From Flavobacteriales bacterium (GTDB lineage Bacteria; Bacteroidota; Bacteroidia; Flavobacteriales_F; PHOS-HE28): a stretch of 64,000 nt of DNA. Position 1 is the first letter of the stretch. Every line of letters begins with the position of its first letter. The notes beneath the pieces are model-generated. The model was given only the letters and a program-made list of their open reading frames with translations. It did not search any database and was not told the DNA's origin. The translations under genes were made by a program, and so were the position numbers. The stretch covers positions 217,571-281,570 of the forward strand of contig JAHDVX010000001.1 of NCBI GenBank assembly GCA_023382455.1. Direction: 5' to 3'. Shown here in pieces: positions 15,525 to 24,141 of the stretch.

Positions 15525-18500
15525 TCACCTTTCCCCATACCTCGGGTCCGGCTTCCACGGAAGCTTCTCCACGCTTTGCGTGCGCAGGGCACAATGCCCG
15601 AACTCCTCCTCCACCACGCCGGTGAGCCGGTACACGCCCCGGCCCCTGAAGGGATGGCGCGCCGCCACAGCGGGAAACTGCGTGCTGTCCCACAGGTCAC
15701 CGCCGGTATCGATGAACGAACCGAAGGTCATGCGCTGCCCGTGGGTGGTGGTGGTGCTCTTCACGTGGACCATGTAGCCGAGCATGGTGACGCGCTTGCC
15801 GATGTACTGGTGCATCTCCCGCTGAAGTATCGCGTTCCGGCCATTTTCTGATCTTCTGATCGTCTGATCATCTGATCCGCCTTCCACCAAGGAGAACGGA
15901 TCGCACAGCGGAAAGCCCAGCAGCTCCAGTTCATCGTAGGCGTCGGCCAGGGGATAGTGGTGCAGCTCGGGCAGCACGGGCTCCTCCACCTTGGTGATGA
16001 AGAAATCGCCTTGGCAACGCCCGGCGGCGGCCGCTTCCTTGCCCGTGTGCAGCAGCGTGAGGTCCCACAGCAGTTCGGGCTTGCTGCGTCCGGTGAAGCG
16101 CAAGGCACCCGCGCGGATGAGGATGCGCGCCTGCTCCAGCGGCAAGGGTACGCGGTGCAGCAGGTCCTCCAGGCCGGTGAACGGCCCGTGGCGTTCGCGC
16201 TCGCGCAGGATCAGCCGCACGGTCTCGTCGTTGAGGCTTTTGATGTTGGCCAGGCCGAGGAAAATGCGGGGCTTCGCAGGGATTGCAGGAGGCGCGTGAT
16301 CGCACCTGTCGCGTCGACCCAGTGGGTCGACTGTACAAGTGCTTCGATCCATTTCAGCGCCTCCGGTCATCTCCATTTTCCGATCGTCCGATCGTCTGAT
16401 TTTCTGATTGTCTGATCGTCTGATCTTCTGATCCTTTGATCTGCGAAGCACACACAGCTCCCCGCTCACATTCACGCACGGCGCCTCGATCACCGCCCCA
16501 TGGCGCTTGGCCTCGTGCAGGTAGAACTCGGTGCTGTAGAATCCGCCGAAGTTGTTGGCCACGGCCACGAGGAATTCCAGCGGATAATGGGCCTTCAGCC
16601 ACAGGCTCTGGTAGCTCTCCACGGCGTAGCTGGCGCTGTGGCCCTTGGCGAAGCTGAAGCTGGCGAAGCTCTCGATCTGCCGCCAGACCTCGCGCGCCTG
16701 CTCGTCGGGACGGCCCATGGCCTTGCAGTTGGAAAAGAATTTCTCCTCCACGGCCTTGAATTCGGGCCGCTCGCGGAAGCGGGCCGTCATGCCCCGGCGC
16801 AGGATGTCGGCCTCCTCCAGGCTGAGGCCCGCGTAGTGGTGCGCCACCTTCAGCACGTCCTCCTGGTACACCATCACGCCGTAGGTATCGGGCATGATCT
16901 CCAGCAATTCCTTGGGTGCGCGCCGCACACGCTCGGGATCGTTATGGCGCAGGATATACTCGCGCATCATGCCGCTCTCAGCCACGCCGGGCCGGATGAT
17001 GCTGCTGGCGGCCACCAGGGTGAGGTAGTCCTCCACGCGCAGCTTCTTCAGCAGCATGCGCATGGCCGGGCTCTCCACGTAGAAGCAGCCCACGGTGTCG
17101 CCGGTGCGCAGCAGCTGCTTGATGGCGGGATCTTGCTTGAAACGGGGGATAGCGTGGATGTCGATGGCGGCTTCCCCACTGGCCACAGGGCGCCTGTTGG
17201 GTCGACCCATTGGGTCGACGGTACAGGCGCCCTGATCACCCTCCGGACGGGCCATCCCCCCCACCAGCTCCACCGCATCCCGTATATGGCCCAGGCCGCG
17301 CTGGCTGAGGATGTCGAATTTGTGCAGGCCGAGGTCCTCGGCTTCCAGCAGGCTGAACTGCACCACGGGGAAGCCCTTGGGCGGGCGGTGCAGCGCGCTG
17401 TAGCTGGTGATGGGCTCCTCGCTCACCAGGATGCCGCCGACGTGGATGCCGAACTGGTGCGGCATGCCGATGATGCGCTGCGCGTAGCGCACCACGGCGG
17501 TGGCCACGCGGTCGGCATGGCCGCTGCGCACCAGCTCGCTGGGGCGACCGCCGCCGTAGTAGCTGCGGCCCTCGCTGAGCGCATCAATCTCGGCGGGCGG
17601 CAGGCCCAGGGCCTTGCCCAGCTCGCGCACCGCGCCGCGCCATTGGAAGGTGGTGTAGGTGGCCACCTGCGCCGCATGGATACCGCTTGTACCGGCACCC
17701 TGAGCGGAGCCGAAGGGGCCGTTGTACTTGTCAAAAATGTAGCGGAACACCTCGTCGCGGTCCTTCCAGCTGAAGTCGATGTCGAAGTCGGGCGGCTTCT
17801 TGCGCGCGGTGCTGATGAAGCGCTCGAAATAGAGGTTCAGCTCGATCGGGTCCACATCGGTGATGCCGAGGCAATAGGCCACCAGGCTGTTGGCGCCGCT
17901 GCCGCGCCCCACGTGGAAGAAGCCGCGGCTTTGGGCGTAGCGCACGATGTCGTGGTTGATGAGGAAGTAGCTGATGAAGCCCATGCGTTCGATCACCTCC
18001 AGCTCGTGCTGCAGGCGGGCCAGGGCCGTGGGCGCGAGCCGCACGTAGCGGCGGTGCAGGCCCTCACGGGCAAGCAGGTGCAGCTGTTCGCGGTCGGCGG
18101 CGGCGCTGCTGCCGAAGACCTTGGGCGTCTTGTCGCTGCCGTCGAAGGCGATGCTGCATTGCTCCAGCAGCCGCTCGGCGTTGCGCAGCAGTTGCGGAAA
18201 ATCACGATAAAGGTGCCGCACCTCCCCAGGCGTGCGGAAATGCTCATCGGGCGCGGCCAATTCTTCGGACGGCACCTGGCTCAGCAGCGTGTTGTGCGCC
18301 ATGGTGCGCAGCAGGCGGTGCGTGTTGAAGGGCACCGGCCTGGTGGCCTGCGGAAAGGTGACGGGCAGCCAGGCCACCAGCTTTGCGGGCTGCTTCATCC
18401 AAGGACTGAACGGCAGGCGCGTGAGTTCGGCGGGGCGCACGCCGATGAACTCGTTGGCATGCAGTTCGCGCGGCGGCGTGGCGAGGGGCAGGATGAAGAA

Positions 18501-18875
18501 GGCTTCACCTGCTGTCATCCCGAGCATTAGCGAAGCGGTGCTCCGCAAGGCGCAAGGCGACTGAGGAGCCGAGGGAGACAGCAGGTGCCCATCCAGCAAA
18601 TGCGGACTGAGCAACTGGTTCAGCTGCCGGAAGCCATCGTTGTTCCGGGCCAGTCCGATGTACAGTACCTGCGACCCCTGCCGGAACTCGATGCCGGCCA
18701 CGGGGCGGATGCCGTGCTCGGGCGCCAGCCGCACGAAGTCCGGGATCCCGGCGGTACTGTGGATGTCGGTGAGGGCGAAGCTGCGCACCCCTGCCTTGGC
18801 CGCCTCTTCCAGCAGGGCCTCGGGCTTGAGCAGGCCGTACTTGAAGCTGAACCAGCTGTGGGCGTTGAGGAACAT
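15525..18875 (-). CDS. dnaE2: Error-prone DNA polymerase III alpha-like subunit (DnaE2/ImuC-like) with in-frame repeat insertions
   Basis: 1116 residues from the ATG at 18875 (MFLNAHSWFSFKYG begins the PHP domain); the frame continues upstream into repeat DNA, which was excluded. Catalytic motif PDFDIDF and fingers HQFGIHVGGILVS are intact, followed by helix-hairpin-helix and C-terminal OB-fold segments (GYMVHVKSTTTTHGQRM). Family members are about 1000 residues. The excess is explained by in-frame insertions at about residues 97-124 (82-bp inverted-repeat element), 386-394, 541-570 (REP-like palindrome), 811-866 (octamers plus palindrome) and 998-1011 (octamers). All seem to lie in loops, so the enzyme is probably functional. 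It likely acts with DinB in mutagenic repair. Confidence 0.92.
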   Translation of the reverse strand: MFLNAHSWFSFKYGLLKPEALLEEAAKAGVRSFALTDIHSTAGIPDFVRLAPEHGIRPVAGIEFRQGSQVLYIGLARNNDGFRQLNQLLSPHLLDGHLLSPSAPQSPCALRSTASLMLGMTAGEAFFILPLATPPRELHANEFIGVRPAELTRLPFSPWMKQPAKLVAWLPVTFPQATRPVPFNTHRLLRTMAHNTLLSQVPSEELAAPDEHFRTPGEVRHLYRDFPQLLRNAERLLEQCSIAFDGSDKTPKVFGSSAAADREQLHLLAREGLHRRYVRLAPTALARLQHELEVIERMGFISYFLINHDIVRYAQSRGFFHVGRGSGANSLVAYCLGITDVDPIELNLYFERFISTARKKPPDFDIDFSWKDRDEVFRYIFDKYNGPFGSAQGAGTSGIHAAQVATYTTFQWRGAVRELGKALGLPPAEIDALSEGRSYYGGGRPSELVRSGHADRVATAVVRYAQRIIGMPHQFGIHVGGILVSEEPITSYSALHRPPKGFPVVQFSLLEAEDLGLHKFDILSQRGLGHIRDAVELVGGMARPEGDQGACTVDPMGRPNRRPVASGEAAIDIHAIPRFKQDPAIKQLLRTGDTVGCFYVESPAMRMLLKKLRVEDYLTLVAASSIIRPGVAESGMMREYILRHNDPERVRRAPKELLEIMPDTYGVMVYQEDVLKVAHHYAGLSLEEADILRRGMTARFRERPEFKAVEEKFFSNCKAMGRPDEQAREVWRQIESFASFSFAKGHSASYAVESYQSLWLKAHYPLEFLVAVANNFGGFYSTEFYLHEAKRHGAVIEAPCVNVSGELCVLRRSKDQKIRRSDNQKIRRSDDRKMEMTGGAEMDRSTCTVDPLGRRDRCDHAPPAIPAKPRIFLGLANIKSLNDETVRLILRERERHGPFTGLEDLLHRVPLPLEQARILIRAGALRFTGRSKPELLWDLTLLHTGKEAAAAGRCQGDFFITKVEEPVLPELHHYPLADAYDELELLGFPLCDPFSLVEGGSDDQTIRRSENGRNAILQREMHQYIGKRVTMLGYMVHVKSTTTTHGQRMTFGSFIDTGGDLWDSTQFPAVAARHPFRGRGVYRLTGVVEEEFGHCALRTQSVEKLPWKPDPRYGER
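15844..15877. repeat. 8-bp tandem repeat (GATCAGAM) inside dnaE2
   Basis: Four consecutive units on the minus strand (GATCAGAT, GATCAGAC, GATCAGAA and relatives) translated in frame as DDQTIRRSEN within the polymerase, around residue 1000. Confidence 0.9.
16313..16337 (-). repeat. REP-like palindrome, copy inside dnaE2
   Basis: GTCGACCC-AGT-GGGTCGAC followed by TGTACA. Arms are perfect over 8 bp. Translated in frame as CTVDPLGR within the polymerase. It adjoins the octamer cluster at 16376-16440. Confidence 0.9.
16376..16440. repeat. 8-bp tandem repeat (GATCAGAM) inside dnaE2
   Basis: About eight units on the minus strand, translated as an 8-residue repeat (DQKIRRSD, NQKIRRSD, DRK). Three 8-bp units equal eight codons, so whole insertions of the right size keep the frame. 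Confidence 0.92.
17201..17225 (-). repeat. REP-like palindrome, second copy inside dnaE2
   Basis: GTCGACCC-ATT-GGGTCGAC followed by GGTACA on the plus strand; read from the minus strand it begins TGTACC. Translated in frame as CTVDPMGR. Confidence 0.9.
17697..17720. repeat. Short palindromic repeat CCCTGAGCGGAGCCGAAGGG inside dnaE2
   Basis: A CCCTGAGC...CGAAGGG element of the kind scattered through many Bacteroidota genomes. Read in frame on the minus strand as GPFGSAQGAGT, an apparent loop insertion in the polymerase. Confidence 0.6.
18506..18587. mobile_element. 82-bp element with 11-bp terminal inverted repeats inserted in dnaE2
   Basis: CACCTGCTGTC at 18506-18516 and its exact complement GACAGCAGGTG at 18577-18587 bound an 82-bp segment that also contains smaller palindromic motifs (TCATCCCGAGC, GAGGAGCCGAGGGA). 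It interrupts the PHP-domain region of dnaE2 without breaking the frame (about residues 97-124). It looks like a MITE or REP doublet; no target-site duplication could be fixed by eye. Confidence 0.7.
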
Positions 18876-18939
18876 GATTGCCGGATTTTCCGTCGTTCTT
18901 GAGACGTATAATATAGCATTGCCTATTCCTCTCGCAGGG

Positions 18940-19141
18940 TCTTTTTCCTCCCGCAGGGTCTTCGCCCCGAGACCCTGCGTCCTGAAATCCTGAACCCACC
19001 AGCGAAGGCTGCATCCCTCAGGGTCCACTGCGTGAGACCCTGAGGGAGCAGGGGGTATACCACAGAGTCCACTACGTGAGACCCTGAGGGAGCAGGGAAA
19101 GGGAAGGGAGTATAACTGCATGAGACCCTGAGGGAGCAGGG
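18940..19141. repeat. Repeat array upstream of dnaE2 (GAGACCCTGAGGGAGCAGGG)
   Basis: Three direct copies of TGAGACCCTGAGGGAGCAGGG end at 19053, 19097 and 19141, about 44 bp apart. The first is the right arm of a perfect 12-bp inverted repeat (TCCCTCAGGGTC at 19014-19025, complement at 19036-19047). Related CGCAGGGTC motifs occur at 18933-18975. This fills the gap between dnaE2 and cysS; no gene is visible here. Confidence 0.85.
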
Positions 19142-19185
19142 CGCCCGAATCAGGCGCATTCCCCTGCCCACCACCCTTCAGCGGT

Positions 19186-19193
19186 TAGTTTTG
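19186..19193 (+). promoter_or_regulatory. cysS: TAnnTTTG promoter element for cysS
   Basis: TAGTTTTG ends 6 bp before the ATG at 19200, implying a very short or absent 5' leader. Confidence 0.7.
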
Positions 19194-19199
19194 CGGGCC

Positions 19200-20684
19200 A
19201 TGGCCAACGAACAAGAGCATCCGCTGTTTCTGACCAACACGCTGACGCGCCAGAAGGAGCGCTTCGTGCCGTTGCAACCGCCGCACGTGGGCCTGTACGT
19301 GTGCGGCCCCACGGTGTACAGCGACGTGCACCTGGGCAACGTGCGCAGCTTCCTCACCTTCGACGTGCTGGTGCGCTGGCTGCGCCACCTCGGCTACCAA
19401 GTGCGCTACGTGCGCAACATCACCGACGTGGGGCACCTGGTGGACGACCAGGACGCGGGCGAGGACAAGATCGCCAAGCGCGCACGCATGGAGCGGCTGG
19501 AGCCGATGGAGATCGTGCAGAAGTACACCAACGGCTTCCACGATGTGATGCGCCTCTTCAACATCCTGCCGCCGAGCATCGAACCCACGGCCACCGGGCA
19601 CCTCATTGAGCAGATCGGCATGATCGAGCGCATCCTGGCCAACGGCTACGCGTACGAGGTGAACGGTTCGGTGTATTTCGACGTGCCGAAGTACGCGGCG
19701 GAGCATGCCTACGGCGAATTGAGCGGGCGCAAGATCGAGGAGCAGTTGGCGAACACGCGCGGCACCGAAGGGCAGGACGAGAAGCGCAGCCCGCTGGACT
19801 TCGCGCTGTGGAAGAAGGCCGAGAAAGGTCATCTGATGCACTGGCCCAGCCCGTGGGGCGAGGGCTTCCCGGGCTGGCACCTGGAGTGCAGCGCCATGAG
19901 CACCAAGTACCTGGGCCCCACCTTCGACATCCACGGCGGCGGCATGGACCTGAAGTTCCCGCACCACGAATGCGAGATCGCGCAGAGCACCGCGGCCGAC
20001 GGCACGGCGCCGGTGCGCTACTGGGTGCACGGCAACATGCTCACGGTGAACGGCCGGAAGATGGCCAAAAGCGAGGGTAACGGCTTCACGCCGGAGGAAC
20101 TGATCACCGGCAACCACAAGCTGCTGGAGCGCGGCTACTCGCCGATGACGGTGCGCTTCTTCATGCTGCAATGCCACTATGCCAGCACGCTGGATTTCAG
20201 CAATGCGGCCCTGCAGGCGGCGGAGAAGGGCCTGCAACGGCTGATGGCCGCCAACGGGCTGCTGCAGCGCCTGAGGCCTTCCGCAGCGGGCGAGCCCTTT
20301 GACGTGGCAGCGCTGAAGGCGGCCTGCCACGCGGCAATGAACGACGACCTGAACACGCCGGTGATGATCGCGCAGCTGTTCGACGGCGCCCGGGCCATCA
20401 ACGCGGCACATGCAGGCAAGGCCATGCTTTCGCAAGCGGACATCGACGCCCTGAAGGCCCTTTTCCACGACATGCTCTTCACGGTGCTGGGGCTGAAGGC
20501 CGAGGACGGCGCACAGGCAGGCGATGATCTGAGCGGCGGCCTGATGGACGTGCTGCTGGGCCTGCGCGCGGATGCCAAAAACCGCAAGGATTTCGCCACC
20601 AGCGATATGATCCGCGACAAGCTGGCGGCGCTGGGGATCACGGTGAAGGACTCGAAGGAAGGGATGACGTGGGAGCGTGGATGA
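19200..20684 (+). CDS. cysS: Cysteinyl-tRNA synthetase
   Basis: 494 residues from the ATG at 19200 (a TTG at 19191 inside the promoter region was rejected). It charges tRNA-Cys. Class I signatures are visible: [13 protein letters not shown] (HIGH-type with zinc-binding Cys near the N-terminus), [19 protein letters not shown] (zinc ligands) and the KMSKS-type [10 protein letters not shown]. The C-terminal helical anticodon domain is complete. The gene stands alone after a repeat region. Confidence 0.97.
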   Translation: MANEQEHPLFLTNTLTRQKERFVPLQPPHVGLYVCGPTVYSDVHLGNVRSFLTFDVLVRWLRHLGYQVRYVRNITDVGHLVDDQDAGEDKIAKRARMERLEPMEIVQKYTNGFHDVMRLFNILPPSIEPTATGHLIEQIGMIERILANGYAYEVNGSVYFDVPKYAAEHAYGELSGRKIEEQLANTRGTEGQDEKRSPLDFALWKKAEKGHLMHWPSPWGEGFPGWHLECSAMSTKYLGPTFDIHGGGMDLKFPHHECEIAQSTAADGTAPVRYWVHGNMLTVNGRKMAKSEGNGFTPEELITGNHKLLERGYSPMTVRFFMLQCHYASTLDFSNAALQAAEKGLQRLMAANGLLQRLRPSAAGEPFDVAALKAACHAAMNDDLNTPVMIAQLFDGARAINAAHAGKAMLSQADIDALKALFHDMLFTVLGLKAEDGAQAGDDLSGGLMDVLLGLRADAKNRKDFATSDMIRDKLAALGITVKDSKEGMTWERG

Positions 20685-20725
20685 GCTTCTTCACCACAGA
20701 GGACACGGAGAACGATCAAAGCACC

Positions 20726-20749
20726 TGTACCGTCGACCTTCGGGTCGAC
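20726..20749 (+). repeat. REP-like palindrome, intergenic copy
   Basis: TGTACCGTCGACC-TTCG-GGTCGAC, 7-bp arms, located 8 bp before the ATG of the M28 peptidase gene. It could act as an RNA hairpin in the leader of that gene. Confidence 0.85.
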
Positions 20750-20756
20750 CTGAAAC

Positions 20757-21770
20757 ATGAAAACGGCCCTTAAAGAACTGATCGGGATAAGCCTGGCCCT
20801 GGCTTTCCTGGTGGCCTGCCAGCCCGACAGCGCACCGGTGCAGCAACCGGAAACCGTACGGCCTGCACAACCGGAGCTGCCGCCCGTGCCCTTGTTCAAC
20901 GGTGACAGCGCTTACGCCTTCGTGGCCAGGCAAGTGGCCTTCGGGCCACGCGTGCCGGGCAGTGATGCGCACCGCGCCTGTGGCGATTGGCTGGTGGAAA
21001 AGCTGAAGGGCTATGGCGGCTCGGTGGTGGAGCAGAACGCGGAGGTGACCATTTACAGCGGTCAGAAGGTGCCGATGCGGAACATCATCGCCAGCTGGCA
21101 GCCGGAGAAGAAAGAGCGCATCCTGCTGTTTGCGCACTGGGACACCCGGCCGATGGCCGACCAGGACCCGGAGCGGCGCAATGAACCCATCGACGGGGCG
21201 AACGACGGCGGCAGCGGCGTGGGCGTGCTGCTGGAGATCGCCCGGCACCTGGCCTCCGACAGCACGCAGGTGGGCGTGGACATCTTCCTGACCGACGTGG
21301 AGGACATGGGCGAACCGCACGGGGCCATGGGGCTGGGCCAGGAAAGCCTGAAGACCTGGTGCCTGGGGGCGCAATACTGGGCCAAGAATCCGCATGTGCC
21401 AGGCTACAAGGCACGCTACGGGATCCTGCTGGACATGGTGGGCTCCAAGGATGCCGTGTTCCCGAAGGAAGGCTACAGCATGCGCTATGCAGCTGGCGTG
21501 GTGAACAAGGTGTGGAAGGCGGCGGCCGCCACGGGCCACGGCGACCGATTCCTGAGCGAGGTAAGGAACCATGTGGGCGTGGACGACCACGTGTTCGTGA
21601 ACGAAGGCACCGGCATCCCGAGCATCGACATCATCGCGTACAACCCGACCACCGGCGGTTTCCCGGCCACGTGGCACACCCACGCCGACAACCTGGCGAA
21701 CATCGACAAGGAGAGCCTTCAGGCCGTGGGCGCCACCGTGGCCCAAGTGGTGTGGACGGAGCGGCAGTGA
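20757..21770 (+). CDS. M28-family lipoprotein, glutaminyl-peptide cyclotransferase-like
   Basis: 337 residues with a lipoprotein signal (LAFLVAC, lipid Cys at about 21). The M28 metallopeptidase core shows ligand motifs AHWDTRP (His), GANDGGSG (Asp), DVEDMG (Glu), LLDMVG (Asp) and WHTHAD (His). The HWDTRP...DGGSGVGVLLEIAR pattern resembles the animal-type glutaminyl cyclases of Bacteroidota such as that of Porphyromonas gingivalis. That enzyme makes N-terminal pyroglutamate on exported proteins. A role in processing exported T9SS cargo is inferred; an aminopeptidase function is the alternative. Confidence 0.85.
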   Translation: MKTALKELIGISLALAFLVACQPDSAPVQQPETVRPAQPELPPVPLFNGDSAYAFVARQVAFGPRVPGSDAHRACGDWLVEKLKGYGGSVVEQNAEVTIYSGQKVPMRNIIASWQPEKKERILLFAHWDTRPMADQDPERRNEPIDGANDGGSGVGVLLEIARHLASDSTQVGVDIFLTDVEDMGEPHGAMGLGQESLKTWCLGAQYWAKNPHVPGYKARYGILLDMVGSKDAVFPKEGYSMRYAAGVVNKVWKAAAATGHGDRFLSEVRNHVGVDDHVFVNEGTGIPSIDIIAYNPTTGGFPATWHTHADNLANIDKESLQAVGATVAQVVWTERQ

Positions 21771-21840
21771 TCACCGGCTGAAGCAGGTGCACCATCCGTC
21801 CACGTGACCGAACTCTGTCCGGCGTGGATAACTTGCACGC

Positions 21841-23610
21841 ATGTCCGCAAAGATCAAACGCTGGCGTCTGAAACCGGCCGTGGACCCCGGGGTGGTGGCC
21901 GCCCTGACGCATGCCCGCAGCTCCCAGGCCCTGGCGACGCTGCTGGCCCAGCGCGGCTTGCGGACCCCCGGTGAGGCCCGGGAATTCTACCGCCCTTCGG
22001 CCGACCATCTGCATGATCCCTTCCTGATGAAGGACATGGACCGCGCGGTGAAGCGGATCAACCGTGCGTTGAGGGATAAGGAGCCAATCATGGTGTATGG
22101 GGACTACGACGTGGACGGCACCACCTCCGTGGCCCTGGTGTATGGCCTGCTTGCCCACTATTCGGAACGGATCATCCACTACGTGCCGGACCGGTACGCC
22201 GAGGGCTACGGCATCTCCTACCAGGGCATAGACACGGCGGCGGCCAAGGGCGTGAAGCTGATCATCGCCCTGGATTGCGGCATCAAGGCCGTGGCGAAAG
22301 TGGCCTACGCCAAGGAGAAGGGTATCGACTTCATCATCTGCGACCACCATCTGCCCGGCCCTGACCTGCCCGATGCCGTGGCCGTACTGGACCCGAAGCG
22401 CACCGACTGCCCCTACCCGTACAAGGAGCTCAGCGGATGCGGCATCGGCTTCAAGTTGATGCAGGCCTTCGCCTCCAGCAACGGGATCGGGCTTGGCGAG
22501 ATCGAGCATGTCCTGGACCTGGTGGCCATCAGCATCGGCTGCGACATCGTGCAGGTGACCGGTGAAAACCGGACACTGGCCTTCCTCGGACTGGAACGGC
22601 TGAACAAGCATCCGCGCCGGGCCGGCATCAAGGCCTTGCTGGAAATGTCCAACTTCAACCGGGACCTCACCATCTCCGACCTCGTGTTCGTGCTGGGCCC
22701 GCGGATCAACGCCGCAGGCCGCATCCAGCATGGGCAACAGGCCGTGGAGCTGCTGCTGGCCAAGAGCAGCAACGAGGCAGGCAACATCGCCAACCTCATC
22801 CACGCCAACAACCTGGAGCGGCAGTTGCTCGACCGGTCGATCACCGACCAGGCCTTGGCCATGTTCGATACCGAGGACAGCCTGAAGGATGCATGGAGCA
22901 CCGTGGTGTTCAATCCCTCCTGGCACAAGGGCGTCATCGGCATCGTGGCCTCGCGGCTGATCGAGACCCACTACCGGCCCACGGTGGTGCTTACCGAGAG
23001 CAACGGCAAGGTGAGCGGCAGCGCGCGCAGCGTGAAGGGCTTCAACATCTACGACGCGCTGGACGCCTGCGGCGAACTGCTGGAGCAATACGGCGGCCAC
23101 ATGTATGCCGCCGGCCTCACGATGAAGGCGGAGAACCTGGATGCATTCCGCGAAAGGTTCGAGGAGGTTGTTCGCGAAACGTTGGACGAAACCATGCGCA
23201 CGCCGGAGGAGGAGGTGGACCTGGAAATCCAGCTGGCGGACATCGGACCCGGCTTCGTCAAGGCCATCAAGGGCATGGAACCCTTCGGGCCGGGCAACAT
23301 GCGCCCGGTGTTCCTCACGCGCGGACTGAAGGCCAATGACGTCCGATTGATCGGCAACGACAGGAACCACCTGAAGTTCAAGGTGGCCACGCCGGGCACG
23401 GAGCCCCTGGAAGCCATCGCCTTCGGGCAGAAAGACCACTTCGACACCATTGCCGACGGCCAACCTTTCAGCCTGTTGTACAGCATCGAGACCAACCATT
23501 GGAAGGGGCGGGCGACGCTCCAGCTGAACGTGAAGGACATGAAGCCCGGCCACCTGGACCCGCTGGCCAGCGGTGCCGCTGCCTCCACCTTGGCGCAAAC
23601 CAACACCTGA
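21841..23610 (+). CDS. recJ: Single-stranded-DNA-specific exonuclease RecJ
   Basis: 589 residues. DHH phosphoesterase motifs are present: VYGDYDVDGTTS (motif I), ALDCGIKA (II), ICDHHLPG (III, DHH) and the DHHA1 part HKGVIGIVASRL and GGHMYAAGL, followed by an OB-fold C-terminus. It degrades 5' single-stranded ends in recombination and mismatch repair. A TAACTTGC element at 21827-21834 is a weak promoter candidate. Its stop overlaps the tadA start. Confidence 0.96.
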   Translation: MSAKIKRWRLKPAVDPGVVAALTHARSSQALATLLAQRGLRTPGEAREFYRPSADHLHDPFLMKDMDRAVKRINRALRDKEPIMVYGDYDVDGTTSVALVYGLLAHYSERIIHYVPDRYAEGYGISYQGIDTAAAKGVKLIIALDCGIKAVAKVAYAKEKGIDFIICDHHLPGPDLPDAVAVLDPKRTDCPYPYKELSGCGIGFKLMQAFASSNGIGLGEIEHVLDLVAISIGCDIVQVTGENRTLAFLGLERLNKHPRRAGIKALLEMSNFNRDLTISDLVFVLGPRINAAGRIQHGQQAVELLLAKSSNEAGNIANLIHANNLERQLLDRSITDQALAMFDTEDSLKDAWSTVVFNPSWHKGVIGIVASRLIETHYRPTVVLTESNGKVSGSARSVKGFNIYDALDACGELLEQYGGHMYAAGLTMKAENLDAFRERFEEVVRETLDETMRTPEEEVDLEIQLADIGPGFVKAIKGMEPFGPGNMRPVFLTRGLKANDVRLIGNDRNHLKFKVATPGTEPLEAIAFGQKDHFDTIADGQPFSLLYSIETNHWKGRATLQLNVKDMKPGHLDPLASGAAASTLAQTNT

Positions 23611-24074
23611 TGGGGGAAGGCACCATCATCATCCACGACGACGAGCATTGGATGCGGCACGCGCTGCGTGAGGCAGAGGCGGCGTTCGCAGCGGACGAGG
23701 TGCCCATCGGCGCCGTGATCGTGGCGCAGGACCGCATCATTGCCCGGGGCCACAACCTCACCGAGCGGCTGAACGACGTGACCGCGCATGCGGAGATGCA
23801 GGCCATCACCGCGGCGGCGGAGAACCTCGGCGGCAAATACCTGAAGGACTGCACGCTCTACGTGACGCTGGAGCCCTGCGTGATGTGCGCAGGTGCCTTG
23901 GCCTGGGGCCAGGTCGGGCGCATCGTGTTCGGCGCGTTCGACGAGAAGGCGGGATACCGCCGCGTGGGCGGCATGCTGCTCCATCCCAGGACACAGGTGA
24001 CCGGCGGCATCCTGGAACCGGCTTGCGCCGACCTGATGAAGGCTTTCTTCCGGAAGAAGCGGTCGCTGAAGTGA
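23610..24074 (+). CDS. tadA: tRNA-specific adenosine deaminase
   Basis: 154 residues, beginning at the ATG that shares the A of the recJ stop (ATG at 23610). The zinc site is complete: TAHAEM (His and catalytic Glu) and LEPCVMCAGAL (PCxxC). It converts A34 to inosine in tRNA-Arg(ACG). The C-terminal FFRKKR tail is typical for bacterial TadA. Translationally coupled to recJ. Confidence 0.95.
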   Translation: MGEGTIIIHDDEHWMRHALREAEAAFAADEVPIGAVIVAQDRIIARGHNLTERLNDVTAHAEMQAITAAAENLGGKYLKDCTLYVTLEPCVMCAGALAWGQVGRIVFGAFDEKAGYRRVGGMLLHPRTQVTGGILEPACADLMKAFFRKKRSLK

Positions 24075-24113
24075 TGTTGTTCGTTGTCAGTTGTTCGTTG
24101 TCAGTTATCAGTT
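24075..24113. repeat. Short direct repeat after tadA
   Basis: GTTGTTCGTTGTCA occurs twice in tandem and is followed by a related GTTATCAG. A small simple repeat between convergent genes. Confidence 0.7.
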
Positions 24114-24141
24114 TTCAGGCCGGACAACCAGCAACTGGCAA

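Noticed and set aside
16376..16440. Possible CRISPR array in the octamer repeats
   Set aside because: The unit is 8 bp without spacers, and no cas genes are nearby.
16500..18530. A 676-codon plus-strand frame opposite dnaE2
   Set aside because: Shadow of the polymerase gene, no recognisable domain.
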